A stretch of 64,000 nt of DNA from Phallus indusiatus (taxonomy: Eukaryota > Basidiomycota > Agaricomycetes > Phallales > Phallaceae). The notes under the pieces are model-generated. The model did not search any database and was not told the origin of the DNA. It saw only the letters and a program-made list of their open reading frames with translations. Positions 1 through 11,881 of this stretch are shown in pieces; position 1 is the stretch's first letter; each line of letters opens with the position of its first letter. A program made the position numbers and the translations under genes. Location: positions 1,178,001-1,242,000 of the forward strand of contig JAQFWX010000005.1 in NCBI GenBank assembly GCA_027605045.1. The letters run 5' to 3'.

Positions 1-2415
1 TGTTTATTACCGCGGAAAAACAAAAACTGAATTGCAAATTCTGGGATTCAAACCGCCCGGACTTACACACCTCAATTTATAGAGTTGAGATTCCTCCACG
101 GTCGTTCAGAAAACCTGTAAGCGGCTTGAAAGAACTTTTTGCCAAAGAGTTCTCGACCCAGTGTCATCTTTCGGTGGAAGCTGAAAATATCAAGTTTTAC
201 AAAGTTCGTAACATGCATTTTCTGTATTGTTAAAAATAAACATTATCATTATAGCCTAATGACAGTACTCAAGGGGCTGTCGACAAGGACAACGTTACTG
301 AAATCGCTTTTCTGTCTGAACTTAACGGCAAAGAGAAGAATCAGGAAATCGTACATCTATTCGTGTCTACTGAAAGGACTATCAGTTTGAACTGGAAGTT
401 CTATGATCCAGAACGCTCAAACTCATCCCTTTCCACTCATAGAGTCGACATTCCTCCATGGCTATTCAAGGGACCCGTAAGCGATTTGGAAGAACTTTTT
501 GCGAAAGAGCTTTCGCGGCAGTGCCATTTTGCCGTGGCAGTTGGAAGCATGAGGTTTTACAAAGTTCGTAACATGCATTTCCTACATCACAGAAAAACGA
601 TACATTGACATTATAGCCTCATAACATCGCCGAGGAGCCCATTAATGAGAACAACCTCATGGAGATTCTACCAGTGAATTCTCTTTCGCGAGCTCTTAAC
701 GGGGAACTTGATTCGCAAGGGATTCACATAGTCATTACGGCTAAACAAAGGCATTCAATAGAGACAACTGATGTCCTTTCTCCCTTACCCGAATCTGAAC
801 GTCAGTCATCGCCTCTGTACCTATCTTTATTCTAACATTATCCACAGGCTTTGAGCGCACGTTCGCGACTAAGGGGCAAGCCCCATCTCAAGCAGCTAAA
901 TCAAACGAATACCGTTCCTCGCAAAATACCCAATACGAAGTTATATACGATGGACGTTATGCCCCCCATGGGCAGGATACAACGGCCCTCCCAATTTACG
1001 TGTATCATCGTGTCTTTAGCCTTTTTGACAATCTCCTTCAGAATCCCCCTCAGCCAACAAGGGAGGATATAAACAACACCACAGAACTAATGACTTATCT
1101 GTGCGAGTTGTCCCCACCGCCCGAAGAATCTCGGAATAACCGAATACGTATCCTGCTGGGGAAGATTTTAGGTGTCGATATCATCAACCCGACACGTGAC
1201 GGAACAACCGCGGATGGCAGGGTTGACGTCAAAATTGATGACGAAAAATTAGCCACGCTAATGGCAGAATGGAAAAGAGAACCTGGAGAAGGTGGTTGCG
1301 ATCCGGCTACACAAGCAGCGCTTGGGTATAAACGCGCTTGCCAAGGCGCAGAGGTGCGTCCCAATTATGCTAACTTTACATGGGTTTTTAATTGAGTTAT
1401 CATTAAGGAAACCGTCAAACGAAGTTGCTGTCCTGCCTTCCTCATTCATGGGGCAGGGCCGTGGATGGCTGTATCGGGAGCCGTGTTCACCGATAAGGTG
1501 ATCATCCAACAGCTCACCCCGATGATGTGGTTTGGGTTCGCTTCGACTCACGAAGATGTTCGCTTATTAGAGAATACTTGTGTTTTACTTGCCCTGCGAG
1601 AGGCACTTAAGGAACTTCAGGACTTCTACCAGAATAAACTTCCAGTAGATTCTTGGACTCCAAATACTCCCCACCCCCGCCTATATCCTTATCCCACTTA
1701 TTATCCTCAAAAAGACGAAGATGGAAAACACGGGAAGGACGGAAAAGATGCAATCGTCAAATTTAGTTACAAAGCGGCATTGGAAGATGACCCTAGATGT
1801 GTGGCGTTCCTAGCTCAAACTGAAAGTGAACAAAAAATCGTCGTCAAGTATGTCGCGGATTATGGGGGAACCGTTCACAAGTTTCTCGCGGATCGCAACT
1901 ACGCTCCGAATCTTCTTTACTGCGGCCCTTTACCGGACGCGTTTCCGGTCAACGTACCATTGGCGGCTAAGGTTACTATCCCCGGGTTATGCTTGCAACC
2001 CATGCTTATGGTCGTCATGGAGTACATCGACGCTAAGCCTCTGCCGATACTTCCCAGGAAATATCGTACACAGATTGAAGACATTCTGGTGATATTGCAT
2101 CAAGAGGGCTATGTTTTCGGCGATTTGCGCAATCCGAACATTTTGATAGATCCTCAGGATGACCGCGTCAAGTTAATCGACTTTGACTGGAGCGGGGAAT
2201 ATGAGAAGGGAAAGCACAATCCTGATCGACTCCCTAAACATGTGCAGGATAAAATCATCGACTCTAGCCGGACTTACAAAAAGGGTAAATGCGTGCATTA
2301 CCCATCCACACTCTCGCTCTCCTCAAAAATTAGATGGGCGAAGGGTGTAGGCCGGCTAGAGCCGATACTGCCAGAGCATGATTGGGAGATGCTCGAGAGG
2401 CTCCAGTTTAGTTGA
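1..2415 (+). CDS. Crinkler-header protein kinase-like protein (5' end outside window)
   Basis: The protein joins Crinkler (CRN)-type ubiquitin-like header sequence to a FunK1-like fungal kinase domain. Exons that keep frame are <1-203, 255-563, 617-800, 848-1353 and 1408-2415. The N-terminal part contains two copies of a header-like unit, each ending in an IHIVI-type strand as in Crinklers. The C-terminal half starts with a conserved CCPAFLIHGAGPW stretch. It then shows an EYID hinge, a catalytic-loop equivalent GDLRNPNIL in which the HRD is replaced, and a DFD in place of DFG (LIDFDWSGEY). It ends in the HYPSTLSLS...PILPEHDWEML tail common in agaric kinases of this type. Crinklers are known as intracellular effector-like proteins, but a role here is unknown. 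The start codon lies upstream of base 1. The kinase-like assignment is firm; the header assignment rests on strand pattern and motif only. Confidence 0.72.
3..730 (+). repeat. Tandem duplication of a Crinkler-header unit, intron included
   Basis: Unit 1 (about 3-359) and unit 2 (about 360-730) encode the same ~100-residue pattern. Shared blocks include IPP-x-x-F-x-x-PVS, LKELFAKE/LEELFAKE and KFYK/RFYK. Both units have an intron with an identical GTTCGTAACATGCATTT donor side at the same codon boundary, and a TTATAG or ATTATAG acceptor. The nucleotide identity spanning exon and intron shows a fairly recent in-gene duplication rather than an ancient domain repeat. A third, shorter remnant of the unit start follows at 731. 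Confidence 0.8.
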
Positions 2416-2957
2416 ACTAGAGGCGCCGGTAGTCGCCCAAACCCTTGCATGCAGCGGGTGATTGATGCCCAACGGAAGTAGAACAAACGCGTGTATATTC
2501 ATTCTGTGTATACTCTTATAACCATTCTTATAACCATTCTAATTATACGTCAACTATTTAAAGACGGTTTTCATTCAACAAACTTCCTTTTAGAAGGGGA
2601 TTCGTCACCATCAGGCGTGATAGGACCATCTAAAAATTTCCTCCTTTTCACCGGCGTGTTCACCCCACTACGAAGAACATAAACATCAATAATCTTCGCC
2701 GTAACGGATTGCATCTTATCCTTCTCAATGTAATAGTTCACCAGATTAAATTGAACTCTGACAAGTGCGTTCTGCATCACCGCGGCAGCTCTTTTCGGAG
2801 ACATCTAACCCATCCTTCGTGTAAACCGGGAAAGGAATCATCGCATAACTGCAAACTATTGAACCCAAATCAAAGCTTTATAAACATTACCCACTCTTTC
2901 GATACTTTGTCATACACTTCTTGTCGTTCAGGCGTTAAACCGAATTCCCAGGCCTGA
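2416..2957. other. Gene-poor interval with one unassigned minus-strand ORF
   Basis: No convincing gene was found. A minus-strand reading frame at 2571-2804 has plausible amino-acid composition (it begins SPKRAAAVMQNALVRVQ) and could join a second minus frame at 2870-3133 through an 87-nt GT-AG intron. That second frame lies antisense to the helicase relic, and I recognise neither part, so I do not call a gene. Confidence 0.4.
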
Positions 2958-3980
2958 ATGTCGACATCGGGGTCTTCACTCTCATCTGGAGTTTCAGGAA
3001 GGGACAACGTTTGGGCGCAAATTGGCCGAAGTGTATTTTCATCTTTCACAACTGCCGTTGTGTTGAGACAGCAAATGAGATGCGTAGATCCGGAGTGGTC
3101 ATCATTGCTAGAGAGTTTGTTACTGTGAGACAACGAAGGCGGACACAGTAACTTTGAGAAAGCTTACACTCACAAGCCATAATTGCGATATACCCGACTT
3201 TAATTCGAGTCCTTGGAACCGCGCAGTGTTGATTACCAGTCGACACAGCATCCGCAATGCCTGGAATAACGCAATGGTCGAGAAAAGATATCACGCCAAG
3301 AGAGAAAGACGATTATGATTTGCCCTTGTACAGAATTTTTTGGAAGGACAAAGCGTGGATTAACTGAGGAGGAGAAACGTATTAGCAGGCAGTACAACAA
3401 TTGGGAACTGAGAAACGAACTCGAGCTTTTCGAAGGGATGAGGGTTTTCATAACCACAAACATATCCGTCAAGGCCCACCTCGCTAACAGAACACTCGGG
3501 ACGTTGAAAAAAATCTACGTCGACCCACGTGAATCCACTATCCCAAACGGAATACAGAGCCATCGGTTGGTATACACACCTAAAGTTCTGCTGTTTAGAC
3601 CTGATTCAGGTACAAACACCCAGCTCAAAAATTTTCCAAACGGAACTCTTCCTGTCGACATACATAAAGTAGGACATGATAACCCGCTCAGCAGTGGACA
3701 TAAGGTCAGGATTCAACGGCTCCAGTTCGCTGTAACACCCGCATATGCATTCACAGACTACAAATCTCAAGGACAAACACTCAACCCGGTCATTATCAAT
3801 CTCGCTAAACCGCCTAGTGGAAGGTTGACACCGTTCAATGCATATGTCGCTCTTTCTAGGTCGAGGAGTCGAGAGCACGTTTGACTTTTGTGCGAACTCG
3901 AGGACACACTGTTCACGAGCCCATTAGACAAAGACTTATTAGCTTTTGACGAATGGCTGCACAAAGTTTGTGACAGTTAA
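2958..3980 (+). pseudogene. PIF1-type DNA helicase fragment, broken
   Basis: The piece corresponds to the C-terminal half of fungal PIF1/ISCHNTR-type helicases, a family often multiplied by transposable elements. Recognisable blocks in order are IGRSVFSSFTTAVVLRQQMR, then SPWNRAVLITSRHSIRNAWN, then LELFEGMRVFITTN, then AYAFTDYKSQGQT (motif V/VI region) and FNAYVALSRSRS. At least two frame shifts are needed, near 3118 and near 3311. An in-frame TGA at 3882-3884 interrupts the end, after which LLCELEDTLFTSPLDKDL continues in frame to TAA at 3978. Walker A and B motifs are absent upstream. It is a relic without activity; the family call is solid, the exact subfamily is not. Confidence 0.8.
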
Positions 3981-5233
3981 AGAGACTAATAGTTTGATGG
4001 GAAATACGGCAAATAATACAATCGATGTAAGAAAATACTTACGAGACGTATTTTCAGAATGCGTGTCGTCGTAGCAAAGATGCAGGATACGCTCGTGGAC
4101 AGACATCATGTATGTACATTGCAAATAAAGTGGTTCCGATGATACAACGATACGAAAGGTGACCTTCCCCATCGCGTTGGTTGCGAGGACTCTCCGCCAA
4201 CCGGCATCAGTCTTGATCATTGACCGAGGAAGGACACAACCTCCGCGTCAACTTGATGCCATTGTTCTTTGCGATATATTTGAGGAAGTAGTCGTGTACC
4301 GATTCACATATGGAGAGAGGATCCCGAGTTCGATGAAGGAGACGATGGTGATGATGGAGACCGTCGTTCACGCGCAATGAACTGTCACGGTACGGGCTAC
4401 CCGTGCACGTGAGACGACCCGTAGCACCCACAAGTGGTACATGGAAGCAATTTCTACGTGCCTTGTGAACCCTTGCTGCATGCAAGGGAACAGTAGCTTG
4501 CTCATAATTACAATACTTAATGCTTACACAGACTCATAAAATAACCACCGGACCCTAATACATTTTTATTGGCTCATTTACTTACACAAAAATTCACCAA
4601 AGAATCTCCAAATATCCTGACAACGATTTTATTCTAGAATCAGATAAACTTTATTAAATAAGTAACATTATTGAGCTTGTAATTCCGTTCAATCAGCGGC
4701 AAGACAAAAAAAGAACAAGCATTCATTAAACGAATACGTGCAGTCTCCACAGCTCGGAAACATCATGAACGCCAACGTGAGTTCAATTACTAATAATAGC
4801 TCCGATCCCCACCCATATCCCATTTTGAACGCTAATGATTCAGTGCAATCTCTCAATGGACCACAAGGATCTGTTAAGTCTAATGCGAAACCTGGCAAAA
4901 ACTCAGCAACGAAAATCCTCAATGCTTTCAAAATATTTAAGAAGAAGCAGTAGAGACTGAGACTGACGTTTGACTACCTACTAGTACACGTTCCAAGTAG
5001 GGAACAACCTTTTTGTTTAATTGTATGTACTGAGAACGACGATTCTGGTGTTTATGAGTCCATTATGGATTACCATGTAATGGTTTCCTCGTCAGGAATT
5101 GTAGCACCAGGCGTTACCTGGCTCCTTTTGGGAGTGGAGAAGCGTCGCAAGATTTTTCTATTCTCTATATGGTGTACAATTACATGTAGCTGGGCGGAAT
5201 GGTTCATCGCCTGTTTATCGTTATCTAATTCTT
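3981..5233. other. Gene-poor interval
   Basis: AT-rich sequence between the helicase relic and the phosphoglycerate mutase gene. Short frames exist on both strands: plus 4159-4380, minus 4207-4485 and plus 4738-4953 ending AFKIFKKKQ. None shows a family motif, a sensible splice partner or a conserved start, so nothing is called. Confidence 0.5.
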
Positions 5234-7624
5234 CTATTTTTCGTTTTGCTGAGCTAATAACGACCGTCCAGTCATCTCTAAAAACATCAATTAGATTAAG
5301 GACATTTAGGATCTTAATTCATTTACCTTCGGGTTTTGGCAGCCCCTATAAGAGAACGAAGGATCAACACCGTGATTGCAGAAGAACAAAAAAAATGGCG
5401 CACCATAATCTCCAAAACTGTAGGGGCAACATCGCACAACGCGCCAACTTCCTCTTCCAGCGAAGTATCAACTCCACGTATATCATGTTTCTCTTCTTTA
5501 AACACGAATCCAGCTTTGTCTCCCGGACCTTTAGGGCCCGCGATTATAAATGGTACGGGATTGGTTGTATGGGCTGTATGCGGTTCGCCCGTCTCAGAGT
5601 TAATCATTTGTTCTGCATTACCGTGATCGGCGGTGACCAGTAATACGTATCCTGCCTTCTGACATGCGTCGTATATGGTTCCGACGGCTTTGTCTGTTGC
5701 GCTGATAGCTTTAACAGCAGCTTCATACTTCCCTGTGTGACCGACCTTTGAGAGATACAATTCAACCGCTTTAGCTTTGGGAGTGTGTTTATTCTTCTTA
5801 CCATGTCTGGCGGGGCGAAATTGCACATTACGAATTCGTATTTGTTCAATGCAACAACCTCGGCTACTTTATCCGCGACTTCTTGCACGCTCATTTGGGG
5901 TTGGAGATCGTAAGTGGCAACCTTTTTCAAGACGTTAGTGAACGGGTCGGTGGAATATAGATATATCCCGTTTGCTTTACCTTGGGCGAGGCGATCAATT
6001 CTCTGTCTTCGCCTTCGTATTGTTTCTCTACACCTCCATTGAAAAAGAATGTAACGTGAGCGTATTTCTCGGTTTCTATAGGTTTTTATATCTGAGTCGC
6101 ATAGTGATGGTGATCCAAGAAAAAATCGGATGAATACCTGCAATGTGAGATTGTTGTATTCCTTGTTTTGATAACCACTCGGCCAATACGTTTGTCATGG
6201 CTTGAGGTGGGAAGGCTACGGAGAAAGGGAAGTCTGTTTTGTATCGGGACATGGTCGTTATTTCCTTAAAAATAAGGGAAAAAAGTCAGCGTGTCAGAAT
6301 GGGCGTGCAAAGTGACGTACTAGGCCTTTGGGTATGTTCACTTCGGTTGGTTTGTCTAGTAATCCGAGGACTGTAACAATTTCTCGCATACGATCAGACC
6401 GATAATTGAAAAAGAACAGAGTGTCGTTTTCTATTAGATAAATGAGTGATTTGTACTTGTGTAATTTCTTTTGTAAAATGTTACCTTTGATTCTATTGTC
6501 ACCCTCAATGACAATTGGTTTCAGGAATTCGTCAGTTTCGTCTTTACTGTATCGTTCTTCGATTTTAGAGATTATTTCGTCTTGAGATTTAATTTTTTCG
6601 CCTACATAGGAGTTTAGATTGATGGAGAGTAGGAGATAAATTAACCCGGACCTTCACCGGTGGTGAGAGCATCAACGGCAATCTTGACACGTTCCCATCG
6701 TTTGTCTCGATCCATTGCGTAATATCGTCCTACAACGGTGGCTAAAGAAACAGGTTGTCAGATGAGAAATGTATTAGAGATGATTATGTAGTGAACGGCA
6801 CCTATTTCTCCGACTTGTTCTTTTTTTATGAATTGGAGAAGGTCTTTGGCGTAAATGGTTGCACTCTTCGGGGCGGTGTCGCGACCTGTGTGTCCAAAAG
6901 TGAGATTGACCACGAGTCAGACAACTTTCATTGTTTTGTAAGAATTAAATCCATACCATCTCCCAAAAAATGGATGTAGACGTTAGGAACGCCGATTTCT
7001 TTAGCTGTCTCGAGCAAAGCATATAGATGGGTTATATGAGAGTGAACGCCTCCATCTGAAACCTTGATTGTCGGAGCTATATCGTCAACAAGAATATAGG
7101 GAAATATGTGGGATCACATACGAGGCCTAATAAATGCAACCTTCCATTTCCGTCTTTGGCGCGTTGGCAAGCGGCGACGATTGGCTTTTCCTTGTGGAAC
7201 GTTCGTTTTTTGATAGCTTGATCGATACGGACGATATCTTGCCAGACAACACGACCTGCTCCAATGTTCAAGTGACTAGGATAGTACAAATGAGAATGAT
7301 GTTTGTGAAGGTGGATATTAGATATGCGATAGTTCGGACTGGGAGAGAGATAAATCGCATACCCGACTTCTGAGTTGCCCATTAAACCATCGCTTAATCC
7401 GACAGCAAGACCGTGAGCAGCGAGTTCACGATAAGCATGATCCTTGGCGATTGTATCCATGTTAGTTGTATCTCCATCTTTAATTGCATTCTTTTTGGCC
7501 TCTGGGTCTAGAGAGATGCCCCAACCGTCGTGCACACTTTCAAAGTTGGAAGAGTAAACTGAAGGGAGAACGACCGCTTCTGTGCGACTTACATGAGGCA
7601 GACTTTATTCTTGACTTCTACCAT
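5234..7624 (-). CDS. 2,3-bisphosphoglycerate-independent phosphoglycerate mutase
   Basis: Cofactor-independent phosphoglycerate mutase interconverts 3- and 2-phosphoglycerate in cytosolic glycolysis. Fourteen exons join in phase: 7593-7624, 7363-7536, 7122-7275, 6957-7062, 6802-6885, 6652-6741, 6485-6601, 6321-6430, 6138-6264, 5981-6075, 5802-5921, 5404-5745, 5327-5345 and 5234-5277. The product is 537 residues, normal for the family. Asp14 lies in HDGWG and the phosphoryl-accepting serine is Ser66 in [15 protein letters not shown]. The metal-site motif TADHGNAE lies at about 441-448 and HTTNPVPF follows. The C-terminus is [13 protein letters not shown]. Introns are 50-87 nt; one exon is only 19 nt. 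Most ascomycete yeasts use the unrelated cofactor-dependent enzyme. The gene is divergent from the Atg27-like gene, with a shared 405-bp promoter interval. Confidence 0.95.
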
Positions 7625-8029
7625 TGCGCCGTCGTTGTCGATGATGTAGTAACTGTAACGGATGAAAAGGCGACCCGTTGGGTTGACGGCATTTGCCGAT
7701 CTACCAAGATCCATTTCGAGCCACTGCGCTCCAATAGGGCGTCACGCGCACGTCACGTGAGTATGGGAAGCAAAGTAATGCCGGGGCTATCTCTCCTATG
7801 ATGTGGATCCAAATTGGTCAAGTCTTTTTTTCTTCGCTCCTCTCCTTTTTCAAATCTGAATCTCAGCAGAAGGTGCGTGCTTTTCCCGTTGTCGTTGCCA
7901 GAAACGTTGATCAAGCAAGATCCATAGAGGAGTTTCCAAGTACCACGACAACAACCCTTCAAGGCCGAATTAATCTTTATTGTCCCGCTCGGCCAAACTT
8001 GCCTCGTGGTCAATAATAAAACTTGAACC
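7625..8029. promoter_or_regulatory. Divergent promoter between phosphoglycerate mutase and the Atg27-like gene
   Basis: The two start codons face away from each other and nothing else is encoded here. Direct core motifs are weak; an AATAATAAA stretch lies about 20 nt before the plus-strand ATG. No further regulatory site is claimed. Confidence 0.5.
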
Positions 8030-9453
8030 ATGATGAGTATCACCGCCTTCATTGCGCTATTTCTCTGCGCAGTTCCCAGTTTCTGCCTCCAATGCAAATT
8101 CGGTCTTGGTCCATACTATTACGACATATGTCCTCTCATTTTCGCCGCGGAACACTCTTCAAAAGGAAGGGTGATGCATATTCAGCAAGATGGATTAGCG
8201 GCCAACCAAACCATCACCTACGATATAGATCTAGGCGGTGATGGGCTATCCTATAATTCCTCATTATCTGCTTCACAACAGGTAAGCAATTTTTGTCTGA
8301 CGGCCACGACGACGTCCCTTTTCTTACGATCGCGTGTGCGCCGCCTCCCCCTTTCGTTTATTTGACTAGTGCCCCGAAGGAACCTGGATATGCATGAAAA
8401 GTATGCCGTGGCTGGGGACTTATCGCTGATCAATATCAAATAACACATTACATTTTCTAGTTTTATCTAATGCACAGCCCGATAATCCATCCGATGCTCC
8501 CGAAGTCATGCAAGTTCTGCCGCTAGCAGGAAATATCCAATACGATGGCTTCTCTGGAAAAGTGGACGCAGAGGCCCGGTTTTCTATACCAGATACAGAA
8601 TCGGGTATACGTATGTGACTTTACCTCCTAAATCATGTTATACAATGACTTATCTAATTTGTCAGCCTCATTAAATATAATTTTGAAGGGAGGCTATTAC
8701 TTATCACAACCTCAAAGTGTTCAATTCTCGTTTATATGCGATAAAAATGCTCAAGAACCTACCCTTCCCACCATAAAAGAATTAACATCCACCTCTTTTA
8801 TATCAGATACTCAATCCGAGGCTAGCGATACCACAACTCAGACTTTTACATGGAGGTCTCGCTACGCATGTCCTGTCGAAGGAGACATCACATCACCCCA
8901 TCCATCCGCCCCTTGGTGGTCATCCTTTTTCAAAGATGAAAGTAAACAAGAGGAAGAAGCTTCTAATCTTCGTCCCAATAAAGGAAAGACTGCCGGAATC
9001 GTTATTGGCTCTCTGTACGTTCATCCCATTTTAATTCCATTCTCACATCCACCTCACCAAAACACGGGGGTTAGCGCCGGAGCGTGCGTCCTCTTGGGTG
9101 GAGTATATTACCTACACTCTCGACGTTCGTCGAAAACATATGATACGCCTTCTCTTCAAGAACAGATTATCCAGTGGCTCAGCGTCCCTGCACACTATCT
9201 ACAACAAATCCCAGTGTCCTCCATATCCTCGTTATCTTTCTCTTCTATTCGATCCTTCGTGACTAAACCCTTCTCGAGGAGAAGTAGCTCACGGCAGTAT
9301 CGGTACCACCCTCTTTTCGCCGAAGAATACGAAATTCAGGACAGAGATGATGATGAAAATGGCGCAGTCGTCGATTTGCAAGCACAGCAGCAGCAGCAAA
9401 CGGCACCTCGGATCAAGGCATCCCGCGGCAGCATGGGATACGGAAGCATCTAA
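8030..9453 (+). CDS. Atg27-like type I membrane protein (MRH domain)
   Basis: Atg27 is a type I membrane protein with a mannose-6-phosphate-receptor-like lumenal domain, involved in Atg9 trafficking and autophagy. Exons are 8030-8281, 8370-8400, 8461-8610, 8666-9014 and 9075-9453 (386 residues). The start has two ATGs in a row; the first gives a signal peptide MMSITAFIALFLCAVPSFC. The lumenal part has the expected cysteines (LQCKFGLG, QQCPEGTWICMK, FSFICDK, SRYACP). A single membrane helix (GIVIGSL...AGACVLLGGVYYL) lies at about 255-274, followed by a basic, serine-rich tail of about 110 residues. The last intron (60 nt) has no stop and keeps frame if retained, but it would split the membrane helix, which argues for splicing. 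The family call rests on topology and the CPEGT-C block and is likely rather than certain. Confidence 0.68.
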
Positions 9454-9847
9454 ACCACATCCTCCCTACACCTAGTATTTTTTTTTGTTTATGAAGTTAT
9501 TGTAATTCAAATCATGTTTGCCTTATCTGTGATGATGTAGAAATTATACTTGCCAATTTTACGATTACGATGTTGTATGTCTGTACAGGATTATGTATTA
9601 ATTTTTTCCTTATTTTTTGATCATTGGATGATAGTGAGAACGTGGGTGGAGGAAGCTTCTGCGCCGGCACCTTTAGGATTTTTAGCAGACTCAATTGGAC
9701 AGGAAGCTTGACTTGAACTATTCTTTATTCGGACTGAGGGAACATATGGTGCCTAAGTATACAATTTACTTTCCATTCGAATTTGTGCTAATTTTGTAGT
9801 ATATCATGATGGCATATTAACATTGATTTGCTTCGAACGGTCATCTT
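9454..9847. other. Convergent 3' region
   Basis: AT-rich sequence between two genes that end towards each other (Atg27-like on plus, glutathionyl-hydroquinone reductase on minus). It should hold both polyadenylation regions. I see no gene. Confidence 0.6.
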
Positions 9848-11286
9848 TCAGAGAGGTTCGACATTCGGGACAGGTCCCAGTGGGACAACGCGGCTCGGGT
9901 TTATCTGGCAGGAATGAGTTAGTGTCCATAGAAAGAATGATCTGTATTATACCATCGTGTGAGACCAATAATAATGCGTTTTGATGTGGTCGAAATCAGT
10001 GGTAGATTTAAATGCATCATCCTTCCAGTAGAGATTCTTAAGCCATCTATGATAACGGAAATGACACGATATGAGAATTCGACATCTCAAGAGAAGAAAA
10101 CTTGGTTTGCTTACCTGTTTATGTTGGGGTAACCGCCACGGATGGTTCTGAAGTTGCATTTGAAGTGACCATGGTAAACGGGATCAAACCGAACCTGACA
10201 AAAATGTTATCAGGTTTCATGCCAAGGCCAAGAAAGATATAAATTACAATAGTCGTGTACAAGCGGATATCCGCCTCGGTAAGGCGATCACCAATGAGAT
10301 AATCCTTGCCTTGTAGAATGCTCTCAATCCGATCGAGAGATTCAAATAGAGGTTTAACAGCAGCTTCATAGGCTTCTTGGGTCGTCGCAAAGCCAGATTT
10401 ATACACCCCATCTGCACAATTAACATGAGAAAAAAAAAGAATCACAGTGTTAAGTGGAGAAGTAAACTTACTGTTAACGGTATCGTAAATCCACGAGTTT
10501 ATTTCGTCGATGTCTTTGGCAAGATCTGAAGGATAGAAGTTCAAAGCGACTTTATCGGGATTGATCAAATCGTTGAATTCCGTGTTAAGCATCCGTATGA
10601 TCTCGGAACTTTCGTTATTCACGATTGCGCTAGTCTTTTTGTCCCACAAAACAGGGACTGTAAATCTATGACGAGAGAGATATCGTTAATCACCTTGTAT
10701 ATGCGAGTTATTTGTGTTACAGAATCGCTCACCTTCCACTATATTCAGGTTCAAATTTGAGATAAAGATCTTTCACATGATTGGAATTGTTAAAAGGATC
10801 TGTAGTTGCTCCGGGGAATTCATCGGCGTTAGAGAATGGCCATCCGTCGGCGCCCATTCTTGGTGAAACCACACTAACGGCTGTTGATTAATTAGCATTA
10901 ATATATATAGAGTGCTTAAAAACGAAAAAAAAGACTTGCAGATCAAATCTTCCAATCCTTTAAGTTTGCGCACGATCAAGGTTCTGTGCGCCCATGCTAG
11001 ATAGACGTTTAATGATCGAATCGATCATGGAACGTGAAAGGGTACGAACGACATGCTAGAGATACGTAGAGATGATATCGGCCTACACAAGTTATGTGAA
11101 TCAGTATGGCGAAACTTGCAAACGAAGGAAAAAGAAAGTTCTACGCTACATACCTGCTTCGGGAGGATATTGACCGCCTTTCTGAATGCTGTTTCTGAAG
11201 GAAGCAGCGGCACGTTTGAACGCTCCGTCCTTGCCAGTCGGATTCCCTTTGCTGATATCAGATTGTAAGGATGTATCTCGGACCAT
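9848..11286 (-). CDS. Glutathionyl-hydroquinone reductase (Xi-class glutathione transferase, Ecm4/Gto type)
   Basis: Xi-class glutathione transferases reduce glutathionyl-hydroquinones with glutathione using a catalytic cysteine. Nine exons give 319 residues: 11154-11286, 11050-11082, 10940-10996, 10733-10880, 10472-10665, 10248-10411, 10115-10194, 9953-10046 and 9848-9904. Cys55 lies in SLACPWAHRTLIVRKLKG. MGADGWPF, YSGRFTVPVLWDKK, IVNNESSEIIRML, RFDPVYHGHFKCN, GGYPNINRWL and the C-terminal INPSRVVPLGPVP are all family hallmarks. Intron 3 (10881-10939) starts with GC rather than GT: the donor GCAAGT gives LISVSVVSPRMG, which matches the family spacing. An upstream in-frame ATG at 11403 would add 39 residues. 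I prefer 11286 because homologs begin shortly before the DGAFKR block. Confidence 0.93.
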
Positions 11287-11881
11287 TTGTTGTGAACTTG
11301 TTGAAGAAAATAATGCCAAAGGCTGCTGCTGGAGTTGAAGGAGTTCTCGTGCGGTTGGTGGAGATGTCGCAGATGGGAATAGAAGTGACCCGTGTTGCGT
11401 CACTCTCTCACAAGACCTTACATGATAGAAACGGTGGTGTCTTACAAACCCAGGGCGAGATGTCGCAATCGATTTCTAAGAAATATTCCAGAAGTTAATA
11501 ACAATCCGTTTTTTGACTGGTCAAATGTTCCTGACTTACGGTTTGTTTCAAAAGCTTCATGCTAATCGCCATCCTGGACGTATACTTTTTCCGAATCGAA
11601 TGCTATGGCAAGACGCGTCAAAAAGAGAAGGCGCGAGATAACTTGAAATTTCACCCACATCACTAGATCCCTTGAGAATGACAAATTGAAAATTTTTGGT
11701 GTTAAGCAAAGAAAAGCGACAACTCGACGCATCATCGTTGTTTACAAATAATTTTCAATTGGAATTAGAAAACACGGAAGAGAGCGGCACACACTGCACA
11801 AACGTGCGGAGTTTAAAACCCACATACTTGCCGGTCAAAAAATCTGGCAAAGTACGCAACACTTCCACTTGTGCTTTAACG
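11287..11881. promoter_or_regulatory. Divergent intergenic interval
   Basis: Lies between the minus-strand glutathionyl-hydroquinone reductase and the plus-strand Mam33 gene and should contain both promoters. No coding exon or clear structured element is visible. The minus frame open to 11403 is an alternative 5' extension of the reductase. Confidence 0.5.

Noticed and set aside
2870..3133. Minus-strand ORF with charged, protein-like composition (possible hypothetical gene with 2571-2804)
   Set aside because: It is antisense to clearly recognisable helicase blocks on the plus strand, so the composition is probably a shadow effect.
4138..4485. Opposing frames of about 70-95 codons near 4.2-4.5 kb
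   Set aside because: No motif, no splice partner and no similarity that I recognise.
4689..4953. Small plus ORF ending AFKIFKKKQ
   Set aside because: Begins with a GTG in the available frame, shows no family features and has no upstream exon.
8238..8448. Plus and minus short frames around 8.3 kb
   Set aside because: They fall in introns 1-2 of the Atg27-like gene; the spliced model explains the region.
11287..11403. N-terminal 39-residue extension of glutathionyl-hydroquinone reductase
   Set aside because: In frame and open, but not in keeping with the family start; kept only as an alternative start.
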